Source: Gammaproteobacteria bacterium
GTDB lineage: Bacteria; Pseudomonadota; Gammaproteobacteria; Pseudomonadales; Pseudomonadaceae
Assembly (NCBI GenBank): GCA_012800475.1
Contig: JAAZJF010000034.1
Location: 1 to 6,272, forward strand
DNA: 6,272 nucleotides
Direction of reading: 5' to 3'
Shown: piece by piece, positions 1 to 6,272 of the stretch
Layout of the letters: every line of letters begins with the position of its first letter
Position numbering within the stretch: the first letter of the stretch is position 1
Program-made: the position numbers and the translations under genes
The notes under the pieces: model-generated
The model's input: the letters and a program-made list of their open reading frames with translations, nothing else
The model's database searches: none
Told to the model about the DNA's origin: nothing

Positions 1-553
1 ATCCATGACGCAGTTGATCAGCCAGCTGCCCAATAGCACGTCGCGCATTGCGCTCTAAACGGGCTAAGCTAAATAAACCACCAATGGCCAGCACCATGCC
101 TGCAAGAGTGGGTAGTGTGGCCTGCCAAACACCGCCGGCCATAGCGCGCGGATTACCGCTGCCACTCATTGCCAACACTTCAAACACCGCAACCATGCCA
201 GTGACGGTACCGAGCAAACCCAACAGTGGAAACATCGCCACTAAGGTGCGGGTTACAGACAAGGGTGTGATCAATTGCTCACGGGCCTGCGCTAACCACG
301 CCGCCCGTACCGCATGCGGCCAAGCCGAGTTAGCCCCTGCATCAAGATTGAGCACCTGCCAAGCCTGACGACGCTCTTGCGCCCAGCGGGGAAAATGGCG
401 GTGGGTGTACCATAATCGCTCTAGCACTAAGGTCCAGAACAGCACACATAAGGCGGCTAACAACCACATCACCACCCCGCCGGCACTCATTAAGTCGAGC
501 AGGGCGTGGCTACTGTCCACCATCCAAAACCAGGTGCTTTGCCAGTTACTCAC
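1..553 (-). CDS. exbB: ExbB-type proton channel subunit of a TonB2-like system (3' end cut by window edge)
   Basis: This is an inner-membrane MotA/TolQ/ExbB family protein that would form, with ExbD, the proton-driven motor energising TonB. I translated 184 codons from a GTG at 553 to the window edge with no stop. A first membrane segment lies at about residues 24-45 and ends in LVLER. A basic cytoplasmic stretch follows at about 46-100. The family core PLLGLLGTVTGM is at 109-120, then SGNPRAMAGG (131-140) and a last membrane segment with TLPTLAGMVLAI (146-157). The PT-AGMV form of this last motif is, from memory, typical of the short ExbB of TtpC/TonB2 clusters. Such proteins have about 170-185 residues, so the stop is probably just past the edge. 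The GTG overlaps the previous stop (GTGAGTAA) and has a purine-rich site 8 bases upstream. The in-frame ATG at codon 11 (523) has no such site. It follows the larger ExbB paralog in the same operon. Confidence 0.9.
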   Translation of the reverse strand, partial: MSNWQSTWFWMVDSSHALLDLMSAGGVVMWLLAALCVLFWTLVLERLWYTHRHFPRWAQERRQAWQVLNLDAGANSAWPHAVRAAWLAQAREQLITPLSVTRTLVAMFPLLGLLGTVTGMVAVFEVLAMSGSGNPRAMAGGVWQATLPTLAGMVLAIGGLFSLARLERNARRAIGQLADQLRHG

Positions 554-1889
554 TGCGCTTGCTTCCCGACATGTGCAAAGCTAATAGACCCACGCACTGT
601 TGCTCAAGCAGCTGCACCACCGACTTACTGCGCGCACTGAGAATGCTGTGTAAAAACAGCAATGGAATCGCGACGACCAAGCCTTCCACCGTCGTCACCA
701 AGGCTTGCGAGATACCATCAGCCATTAAGCGTGAATCCCCCCCACCGCTTTGGGTAATGGCTTGGAAGGTGATAATCATCCCCGTCACCGTACCTAATAA
801 ACCCAATAAAGGCGCTACAGCAGCAAGCAGTTTAAGCAAACCTTGGCCTTTTTCTAACTGCGGCACTTCTTGCATCACCGCTTCATCAAGTTTGAGCTCT
901 AGGGTTTCTAAATCAGACAGCTGAGGGTTCGGCCCTAGTACACTCAACACACGCCCCAAGGGGTTATCCGCAGTCGGTTTAGACAGATTACGCATCTGCA
1001 CACGCACACTGCGCACCACATTCATTAAACCCAGTAAGCGCCATGCGGCCAGTAAGAAACCAAACACACCCAACGCCACGATCACCCAACCGACTAAACC
1101 ACCTTGACGCAAACGGTCGAGTATTGAAGGTTTGCGTTGTAACTGTTCAATCAATGAGCCGCGTGTTGGGTCAAGGGGTAAGACAACAGCCGCATCGCTG
1201 CTTCCTGCCCACTGCTTAACTTGACTCAAACCTGAAGGCTGCTTAGGTAAAGCTCGAAAGGCATTATCGCCTTCACTGAAGGTTAAGAATGCCTGCTCGG
1301 TATAGGCTGAAAAAGGACCAACGCGCAGCACATCTTGCGTTGTACGCTCACCATCCGCGGCTATCACCGGTAAAGCGATGCGTTCAACACGGCCGGTGGC
1401 GGTCATATCCTCAAGCACAGTCAGCCAAAAGCTTTCTATTTGCGCCGCTTTTGGCAGCGTACGGCCTTTAGATAAACGCTCCAGCTCAGCAATGCGCTCA
1501 GGGTATTGCACGTTTAATAAACTGCTGCGCCACTGCCCTGCTAAATCACCGGCACTTTGACGCACCACGGCAAACAGTTCGCCTAACTCACCACTTTGCT
1601 GTTTGAGCAGTTGCTCTTGATCCGCCAGCTCTTGCTCATTCGCCGTAAAGGTTGATTTCATCGCCGCAGCACGTGACTCTTGCGCAGCCAGTGCTTGCTT
1701 TGCTTGCGCCAGTAATTGCGCCTGCTGATTGCGTGATTGTAAGAACTGCTGCTCACGTTCTTGCATTAATTGCTCTTCAGTGCCTTTTTCACTGCGGATG
1801 CGTTCAAGCAACTGATCGGGCGTTAAGGTCTGGGCGTGCACTGATAGACTTAAGAGCGCGCCACTAATAATCCCTACTAACGCCTTCAT
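546..1889 (-). CDS. Large MotA/TolQ/ExbB protein with periplasmic coiled-coil N-terminus (TtpC-like)
   Basis: This 447-residue protein joins an exported N-terminal region to an ExbB-type channel domain, the layout of TtpC, which is required by TonB2 systems in Vibrio. A signal peptide covers residues 1-19 with likely cleavage after SVHA. Residues about 25-110 are rich in Gln, Glu and Ala with heptad-like spacing, indicating a coiled coil. A globular periplasmic part runs to about 260. Membrane segments lie at about 264-288, 351-378 and 395-418. The core PLLGLLGTVTGMI is at 360-372 and DGISQALVTT at 391-400. The ATG overlaps the upstream TGA (ATGA) and has a strong GGAGGT site 5 bases away (1895-1900), so the start is secure. 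In TonB2 systems TtpC is thought to stabilise or extend the motor across the periplasm; its mechanism here is inferred. A plain ExbB or TolQ is excluded by the extra 250 residues. Confidence 0.9.
   Translation of the reverse strand: MKALVGIISGALLSLSVHAQTLTPDQLLERIRSEKGTEEQLMQEREQQFLQSRNQQAQLLAQAKQALAAQESRAAAMKSTFTANEQELADQEQLLKQQSGELGELFAVVRQSAGDLAGQWRSSLLNVQYPERIAELERLSKGRTLPKAAQIESFWLTVLEDMTATGRVERIALPVIAADGERTTQDVLRVGPFSAYTEQAFLTFSEGDNAFRALPKQPSGLSQVKQWAGSSDAAVVLPLDPTRGSLIEQLQRKPSILDRLRQGGLVGWVIVALGVFGFLLAAWRLLGLMNVVRSVRVQMRNLSKPTADNPLGRVLSVLGPNPQLSDLETLELKLDEAVMQEVPQLEKGQGLLKLLAAVAPLLGLLGTVTGMIITFQAITQSGGGDSRLMADGISQALVTTVEGLVVAIPLLFLHSILSARSKSVVQLLEQQCVGLLALHMSGSKRSE
562..567 (-). promoter_or_regulatory. 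Ribosome binding site supporting the GTG start of exbB
   Basis: GGGAAG on the minus strand sits 8 bases before the GTG at 553, inside the end of the preceding gene. It favours the GTG over the ATG at 523, which is preceded by AGCACCTGGTTTTGG with no Shine-Dalgarno match. The match to the consensus is moderate. Translational coupling through the 8-base overlap with the upstream stop may help initiation. Confidence 0.55.
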
Positions 1890-2656
1890 GGTTGCACCTC
1901 CAGTGCTAAAGTCTTCATCGGTAGCTCAAGCCAGTCGGCTGTTTTTTGTTGGCGGGCAATGGCAATCGCTTTTTGTAGCGGGCGGCGCACACTGTTATCT
2001 AGTGTTTGCCAAGTCTGCTCTTTGGCATTCCAGTGCCCACTTTCATGTCCGTTTGGCGTTTGGTAATACAACATGGTGCGTCCCACACGCAAAAACTCCA
2101 CGCTGCGCTGGGCATCACCTTCACCCAACTCGCCACGCCAGGCTTCTAGGGTGTAACCGTAGTCACTTTCAATTTGATAGGCTTCAAGGATGCGGCGGTA
2201 CTTTTCTGCCATGCTGACATCGGCGCGCGGCATTAACTCTTGTAAAGTCGCCAAACGATCGGCGCGCTCTTGCGGTAAGAAGGGTATATCCGCGTCAATA
2301 AACTCGGCCAAGACCTCAACCATGCGGCGCATCTGCGGCATTACAGCGGCTTCGCTCTCTTGCAGGGCGTCTAATTGCTCTTGATAACTGACCAGCTCTT
2401 GATGCTGCGCCGCAATTAACTCGCCGACCTGCTCATTGTAGCCTTCCAGCGCTTTAGCTTTAGCCAAAGTACTGCTGTACTCTTCAAGCATGGCCTGACT
2501 GGCATCATCGAGACGCTCAATGCGTTTTTGCGAACTTTGCGCGGTTTGACTGAGTTGCTCACTTTCACTAAGGGCTTGCTCGACAGTCGCAGCACTTATG
2601 ACGGGACTCACCACCACACAACACAAAAGCAGTGAGCGCAAAGTTGTTGCTTGCAT
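1886..2656 (-). CDS. DUF3450 family periplasmic coiled-coil protein of the TonB2-type cluster
   Basis: This 256-residue secreted protein is the first gene of the leftward operon. An N-terminal signal peptide covers about residues 1-22 (hydrophobic LLLCCVVVSPVI, then SAA). Residues about 25-105 are rich in Glu, Gln, Ser and Ala and look like a long coiled coil. The C-terminal half carries segments I associate with DUF3450: PFLPQERADRLATL (125-138), EKYRRILEAYQIES (151-164), YGYTLEAW (166-173), FLRVGRTMLYYQT (188-200), and near the end LQKAIAIARQQ (227-237) and ELPMK (244-248). The family has no proven biochemical function. It is found beside TtpC-like and ExbB/ExbD/TonB genes, so a supporting role in a TonB complex is inferred from context. 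The ATG at 2656 is preceded by AAGGAA (2666-2671) at 9 bases. Its stop overlaps the start of the next gene by 4 bases, so the two are probably translationally coupled. Confidence 0.9.
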   Translation of the reverse strand: MQATTLRSLLLCCVVVSPVISAATVEQALSESEQLSQTAQSSQKRIERLDDASQAMLEEYSSTLAKAKALEGYNEQVGELIAAQHQELVSYQEQLDALQESEAAVMPQMRRMVEVLAEFIDADIPFLPQERADRLATLQELMPRADVSMAEKYRRILEAYQIESDYGYTLEAWRGELGEGDAQRSVEFLRVGRTMLYYQTPNGHESGHWNAKEQTWQTLDNSVRRPLQKAIAIARQQKTADWLELPMKTLALEVQP

Positions 2657-2692
2657 GAATACAGGTTCCTTAATCTAGAGACTTGACACGAA

Positions 2693-2707
2693 TAGCAATT
2701 ATTATCA
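2693..2707 (-). promoter_or_regulatory. Putative Fur box over the -10 of the leftward operon
   Basis: The minus strand reads TGATAATAATTGCTA. Against the 7-1-7 Fur consensus TGATAATNATTATCA it matches 11 of 14 defined positions: all seven of the left arm and four of the right. It covers the predicted -10 box and start point, so iron-loaded Fur bound there would block RNA polymerase. Iron repression is well known for TonB-system genes, which supports the reading. The weaker right arm lowers certainty. Confidence 0.6.
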
Positions 2708-2729
2708 TCTGCAAGTCGTAACAAATCAA
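2701..2729 (-). promoter_or_regulatory. Sigma70 promoter of the DUF3450-ttpC-exbB operon
   Basis: Read on the minus strand, TTGATT (2724-2729, 4 of 6 to TTGACA) and GATAAT (2701-2706, 5 of 6 to TATAAT) are separated by exactly 17 bases. This predicts transcription starting near 2694 and a leader of about 38 bases before the ATG at 2656, with the ribosome binding site inside it. The -10 element lies within the Fur-like site, as expected for a repressed promoter. No transcript evidence is available. Confidence 0.6.
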
Positions 2730-2849
2730 GCGCTGCGACGATAAAATACGTTATACAGTTGCATACATAACATTATTGAATGCCATACACTCTGCATTGA
2801 GCGATGATTTATAACATTTGAATACGCCTTAGATTGAACCTTATGAGCG

Positions 2850-2879
2850 AGCTGGACAACATGTCGCACCTGTCCAGCT
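2850..2879. repeat. Perfect 9-base inverted repeat upstream of cydD
   Basis: AGCTGGACA (2850-2858) and TGTCCAGCT (2871-2879) are exact reverse complements separated by 12 bases. The repeat ends 78 bases before the cydD ATG. It could be an operator for a dimeric regulator or an RNA hairpin if transcription begins upstream. No T-run follows, only ACTTTG, so an intrinsic terminator is unlikely. The arms match no operator I can name. Confidence 0.6.
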
Positions 2880-2882
2880 ACT

Positions 2883-2912
2883 TTGATGTGCGATTATTGA
2901 CACGCATATACA
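2883..2912 (+). promoter_or_regulatory. Weak candidate promoter for cydDC
   Basis: TTGATG (2883-2888) and TATACA (2907-2912) each match sigma70 consensus at 4 of 6 positions with an 18-base spacer, placing a start near 2919 and a leader of about 40 bases. A perfect TTGACA also occurs at 2897-2902, but the region 16-18 bases beyond it has no credible -10. If the first candidate is right, the inverted repeat sits immediately upstream of the -35, a suitable place for an activator or repressor. Confidence 0.3.
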
Positions 2913-2957
2913 CTGCGCTGCACTTCTTTAACACTCAGCCGAGATCATCGTATACCT

Positions 2958-4709
2958 ATGGTTAAGTCAGTGGATAACACCCAACAGCAGTCTGAAAAAC
3001 AACTTAAGCGCCAATTGCGCACGCAGCTCAAACACATTATCGCGCCTGAGTCCCAACGTTTACGCTTGGCATTGATGTTTGCTGTACTGGGTGCGCTGCT
3101 GTTTATTGGTCAAAGCTGGTTGCTCGCGCAACTCTTTGTCGGTCTGTTAGACAACTCGCAATCGGGTACTGATTTAAGCGCAGCTTTTGATACCCGTCAT
3201 ATGATTGCTTTAGCGCTATGTTTTACCTTGCGCCCCACTGTGCAATATATTCGTGAACGTCTATCGCAAGCAGCCAGCCTCAGTGCGCGCAAAACCTTAC
3301 GCAAACGCTTACTGGATACCTTGGCGAGTTTAGGTCCGGAGCGGCAAACGCTTGGAGCTGATGGTGCACTGAGTACGCAATTACTTGAGCAGGTGGATGC
3401 ACTGGATGGTTATATCAGCCGCTATTATGTGCAGCTGTATTTAGTATTGATTGTGCCCTTATTGATTAGCATTGCCGCTTTTTATTACAGTCCATTAGCA
3501 GCCAGCTTGATGCTACTCACAGCCCCACTGGTGCCGCTGTTTATGATTTTAGTGGGCGGTGCTGCCAGTCGCAGTAGCCAGCAGCAAATGGCAGCGATGA
3601 GTCAACTGAGCAGTCGTTTTCTGGATTGGGTGAGAGGTATGCCCACTCTGCAACACCTTAAAGCGACCGATCAAGCCCAACACAACGTTGATGTATCAGC
3701 CTCTCAATACCGCGACAGTACAATGAAAGTGTTACGCATGGCTTTTTTATCCGGTGCTGTATTGGAGCTGTTTTCATCACTGGCGATTGCATTAGTGGCC
3801 GTATATTTAGGCTTGGGTTTGCTGGGTGTGCTGCCTTGGGCTAAGGGCGTGATCCCTGTGCCCTATGTGGGCGCACTGTTTATTCTGCTCTTGGCTCCTG
3901 AGTTTTATGCGCCACTGCGTCAATTAGGCAGTGATTACCATGCAAAAGCCGAAGCTGAAGGCGCGATCGAAGAATTACTGCCTTTATTAGAGCAGCACAC
4001 GTGGCAACACCCAGGTCAACAGCCGTTACAGCTTGAGGCTGCACCTGCCTTAACCCTGACCCAAGTGAGTATAACCGCGCACAATCAGCGGCTGCGTTTA
4101 CCCAGTATTGACCTTAAAATAACGGCCGGTGAGCGCGTGGGTTTACACGGTAAAAGTGGCAGTGGTAAGTCCAGCCTGCTGCTAGCGCTATTGGGCTTTA
4201 TTGAGTACTCAGGTCGTATTGAGATCAATAAGCAGTCTTTACTGGATGTTAAGCGCAGTGATTGGCACAGCCAGCTGGGCTACTTATCACAGCAACCCAA
4301 TTTTAAACGCGGCAGCTTGGCGGATAACTTACGTTTAGCCAAGCCAACGGCTGATACACAACAGATGCTTGATGTGCTGCGTGATGTCGACTTGCTGTCT
4401 TTAGTTGAGCAGCTGCCCCAAGGTTTAAACACACCTTTAGGTGAGCGTGGCTTAGGCTTGTCAGGCGGTCAACTCAGCCGTCTTGCCATAGCTCAACTGC
4501 TGCTGCGTGATGCACACCTGTGGTTACTCGATGAGCCCACTGCACACTTAGATCCCGAGACCAGCGCTACGATTCACGCTTTATTAGCACGGTTGAGTGT
4601 GGGCAAAACCCTGATCTGGGTGAGTCATCAGTGGCAAGGTTTGGATTGGCTCGATCGCCACTTAGATTTACATCAATTGCAGTCGCAGCAGGAGTCGTCA
4701 GTATGCTAA
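2958..4709 (+). CDS. cydD: CydD, subunit of the heterodimeric ABC transporter CydDC for cytochrome bd assembly
   Basis: This is one half of the inner-membrane exporter needed to assemble cytochrome bd oxidase. E. coli CydDC was long described as exporting glutathione and cysteine; later structural work proposed heme transport, so the substrate is debated. The 583 residues compare with 588 in E. coli. Six membrane segments lie at about 36-64, 80-98, 158-178, 180-202, 262-292 and 300-320. CydD-like stretches include LLEQVDALDGYISRYY (142-157), KVLRMAFLSGAVLELFSSL (257-275) and LLAPEFYAPLRQLG (311-324). The ATPase domain from about 365 has Walker A GKSGSGKS (398-405), Q-loop Gln445, signature LSGGQ (501-505), Walker B LWLLDE (521-526) and switch His557, all intact. 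The ribosome binding site before the ATG is poor. An in-frame GTG at 2970 is an alternative start and would make little difference to the protein. Its end overlaps cydC by 7 bases. Confidence 0.95.
   Translation: MVKSVDNTQQQSEKQLKRQLRTQLKHIIAPESQRLRLALMFAVLGALLFIGQSWLLAQLFVGLLDNSQSGTDLSAAFDTRHMIALALCFTLRPTVQYIRERLSQAASLSARKTLRKRLLDTLASLGPERQTLGADGALSTQLLEQVDALDGYISRYYVQLYLVLIVPLLISIAAFYYSPLAASLMLLTAPLVPLFMILVGGAASRSSQQQMAAMSQLSSRFLDWVRGMPTLQHLKATDQAQHNVDVSASQYRDSTMKVLRMAFLSGAVLELFSSLAIALVAVYLGLGLLGVLPWAKGVIPVPYVGALFILLLAPEFYAPLRQLGSDYHAKAEAEGAIEELLPLLEQHTWQHPGQQPLQLEAAPALTLTQVSITAHNQRLRLPSIDLKITAGERVGLHGKSGSGKSSLLLALLGFIEYSGRIEINKQSLLDVKRSDWHSQLGYLSQQPNFKRGSLADNLRLAKPTADTQQMLDVLRDVDLLSLVEQLPQGLNTPLGERGLGLSGGQLSRLAIAQLLLRDAHLWLLDEPTAHLDPETSATIHALLARLSVGKTLIWVSHQWQGLDWLDRHLDLHQLQSQQESSVC
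4690..4694 (+). promoter_or_regulatory. Ribosome binding site of cydC inside the end of cydD
   Basis: AGGAG lies 8 bases before the ATG at 4703, within the last codons of cydD. It fixes the cydC start, which overlaps the cydD stop (ATGCTAA). The arrangement suggests coupled translation and near-equal synthesis of the two subunits, which fits a heterodimer. Confidence 0.8.
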
Positions 4710-6272
4710 AGCCTATTCGTTTACGCAGCTTATTGCGCAGCCGCCAAGCCAGTTGGAATTTAGCTTTATTGCTGGGTGCTTTAACTTTATTTGCCGCCAT
4801 TGCTTTATTGGCAACCTCAGGCTGGTTTATTACCGCATCGGCGATTGCTGGCTTGGTCGTCACCAGCTCTTTTACCTTTGATTATTTTCGCCCTGCCGCT
4901 TTAATTCGCTTATTTGCAATTGTGCGTACCGCTGGGCGTTATGGTGAGCGCTTAGCATCACACCATGCGACTTTATCTTTACTGAAAGATTTACGCAGCC
5001 AAGTGTTTCGCGCTTTAACCTTACGTCGTACCCCCTTGAATCAAGACAGTACCGGCACCGCAGCCACCATGCACCGCTTGGTCGCTGATATTGACCGCTT
5101 AGACCGCTTCCCTTTACAGTTTTTAGCGCCTTGGTTATGGGCTTTACTGATCGTAGCGCTGTATTTAGGCTTTGCCTTTTGGTTGCAACCCACACTGGCG
5201 TTGGCCGCTAGCCCAGGACTCTTGGGTGCATTGCTACTGATACCTGTTCTAGGCTTTTGGCGCGGACGTCAACTGGCTCTTAATGATGTGCAAGCCGCTG
5301 AATTACGACGTGAGCACTTTCTAGAGTCTTTATCCTTATTGACGCCCCTAACACTCTGGCAAAGCTGGCAGTCACAACAAAGTGATACGCTGCACGCCGA
5401 TGCCAACTATCAAGAGCACAACAGTCAGCAGCAGCGCCTGATCAGTCTGTTAGGCCTGTTACAGCAACTGGCTCTAGCCGCAAGTTTAGGTTCTGTACTT
5501 TGGGTGGGTGTGCCACTGGTAGCAGCTCAAGCCATCAGCGTGCCCTGGCTACTGGCCGCAGCTTTAGCTTTGCTAGGTATTCATGAAGCGCTGGTACCCT
5601 TGGCTGCCAGCTTTATTGGCTTAGGTCATAGCCAAGCTGCGCGCGATCGCATTAACCAACTCATGGGGCTTGAGGCGCAGGTCAGCACACCCAGCGCTGA
5701 ACAGGATAAGCCACGTCCTAGCGGGCCGTTTCATTTACAGACTCAAGCCCTCAGCGCATGTATTCCAGGTGCTTTAAATGGCCCGCATCATATTGATATT
5801 GATTTACACAGCGGCCAAGTGTTGATGATTACCGGCGCATCAGGCATTGGTAAAACCACGCTACTCAAAGTGCTCGCCGAGCAACTGCAACCCAGCAGCG
5901 GTCACTATCTGATAAATCAGCGTCCCGCAGCACACTGGCAACTGGATGACTGTATTGGGTATTTACCCCAGCAATTGGATATTTTTGATCGCAGCTTAGC
6001 GCGCAATTTACGCTTGGCTGACCCCAAGGCCAGCGATGAACAACTCTGGCAGGTGTTAACTGATGTGGCATTAGCTGACTGGGCACACAAGCAAAAGGGT
6101 CTCGATACAGCGCTGGGCGAATACGGTGCACAAATCTCAGGAGGACAAGCACGGCGCGTTGCATTGGCACGCTTACTCTTAGCACAACGCCCTATTCTAC
6201 TGCTTGATGAGCCCTTTGCCGGTCTGGATGATGCCAGTAGCAAACAGGTATTGCGCGCCTTGCGTCAGCGCC
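4703..6272 (+). CDS. cydC: CydC, partner subunit of the CydDC ABC transporter (3' end cut by window edge)
   Basis: I translated 523 codons from the ATG to the right edge with no stop. E. coli CydC has 573 residues, so about 50 are missing. CydC hallmarks are SGWFITASAIAG (39-50), VRTAGRYGERLASHHAT (74-90) and RLVADIDRLD (125-134), which correspond closely to E. coli CydC as I remember it. Membrane segments lie at about 21-53, 60-78, 139-159, 166-185, 253-275 and 279-303. The ATPase domain, from about 343, has Walker A GASGIGKT (378-385), Q-loop Gln423 in YLPQQ, signature ISGGQ (478-482) and Walker B ILLLDE (498-503). The switch histidine would lie beyond the edge. With CydD it forms the exporter whose loss abolishes functional cytochrome bd. 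cydAB is not in the window but may lie downstream. The gene follows cydD in the same operon with a 7-base overlap. Confidence 0.95.
   Translation, partial: MLKPIRLRSLLRSRQASWNLALLLGALTLFAAIALLATSGWFITASAIAGLVVTSSFTFDYFRPAALIRLFAIVRTAGRYGERLASHHATLSLLKDLRSQVFRALTLRRTPLNQDSTGTAATMHRLVADIDRLDRFPLQFLAPWLWALLIVALYLGFAFWLQPTLALAASPGLLGALLLIPVLGFWRGRQLALNDVQAAELRREHFLESLSLLTPLTLWQSWQSQQSDTLHADANYQEHNSQQQRLISLLGLLQQLALAASLGSVLWVGVPLVAAQAISVPWLLAAALALLGIHEALVPLAASFIGLGHSQAARDRINQLMGLEAQVSTPSAEQDKPRPSGPFHLQTQALSACIPGALNGPHHIDIDLHSGQVLMITGASGIGKTTLLKVLAEQLQPSSGHYLINQRPAAHWQLDDCIGYLPQQLDIFDRSLARNLRLADPKASDEQLWQVLTDVALADWAHKQKGLDTALGEYGAQISGGQARRVALARLLLAQRPILLLDEPFAGLDDASSKQVLRALRQR

Larger units (their letters stand above)
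2657..2957. other. Divergent intergenic region between the TonB-type operon and cydDC
   Basis: This 301-base spacer separates two operons transcribed away from each other. Its left part (2657-2730) holds the ribosome binding site, Fur-like box and promoter of the leftward operon. The stretch 2731-2849 is AT-rich and I see no clear element or plausible small gene in it. The right part contains a 9-base inverted repeat (2850-2879) and weak cydD promoter candidates. No tRNA or small open frame with a good start was recognised on either strand. Confidence 0.7.

Noticed and set aside
48..924. Plus-strand open frames at 48-368 and 559-924
   Set aside because: They lie antisense to the two ExbB genes, whose minus-strand translations carry clear family motifs. 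The plus-strand products are low-complexity Pro/Ser/Thr/Ala-rich sequences with no recognisable domain.
2750..2771. Imperfect palindrome GTTAT...ATAAC in the AT-rich part of the spacer
   Set aside because: Only the outer 5 bases pair and the inner positions mostly mismatch. That is expected by chance in AT-rich DNA.
2850..2885. Intrinsic terminator at the inverted repeat before cydD
   Set aside because: The 12-base loop is long and no run of T follows either arm on the appropriate strand. Because the flanking operons diverge, no transcript is expected to end there.
2832..2895. FNR/Anr-like sites TTGAACCTTATGAG (2834 region) and TTGATGTGCGATTA (2883 region) upstream of cydD
   Set aside because: Only one half-site is good in each. 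The second halves match the TTGATNNNNATCAA consensus poorly, so neither is supported as an oxygen-responsive site.
4567..6243. Minus-strand open frames of about 100 codons opposite cydD and cydC (4567-4863, 4872-5195, 5865-6185, 5917-6243)
   Set aside because: They are shadows of cydD and cydC, whose plus-strand frames show full ABC transporter motifs. None has family features or a context suggesting a gene.

Overview
The window looks like chromosomal DNA of a gammaproteobacterium, most likely a lower-GC relative of Pseudomonas. This rests on gene content, roughly balanced base composition, heavy use of TTA leucine codons, and a Fur-type site of the kind seen in that group. No species can be named from the sequence alone. 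There are no RNA genes, insertion sequences, CRISPR arrays or signs of recent transfer.

Two divergent operons flank a 301-base spacer. Leftward (minus strand, 2656 down to the left edge) lie three tightly coupled genes: a DUF3450 periplasmic coiled-coil protein, a large ExbB-type channel protein with a secreted coiled-coil N-terminus (TtpC-like), and a short ExbB, which runs off the window at base 1. Each gene overlaps the next by 4 or 8 bases, so translation is probably coupled. This gene order is the start of a TonB2/TtpC-type energy-transduction cluster. ExbD, TonB and a TPR protein would normally follow, beyond the left edge. A good sigma70 promoter with a Fur-box-like sequence over its -10 lies just upstream, which suggests iron repression.

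Rightward (plus strand, 2958 to the right edge) lie cydD and cydC, which encode the two halves of the heterodimeric ABC transporter CydDC needed for cytochrome bd assembly. They overlap by 7 bases. cydC is cut by the right edge about 50 residues before its expected end. All nucleotide-binding motifs that fall inside the window look intact in both subunits.

The spacer 2657-2957 holds the leftward promoter and Fur site, a perfect 9-base inverted repeat in front of cydD, and only weak candidates for the cydD promoter. I found no clearly novel system. The most notable points are the predicted Fur control, the uncharacterised hairpin before cydDC, and the glutamine in both ExbB paralogs where E. 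coli ExbB has a channel glutamate.
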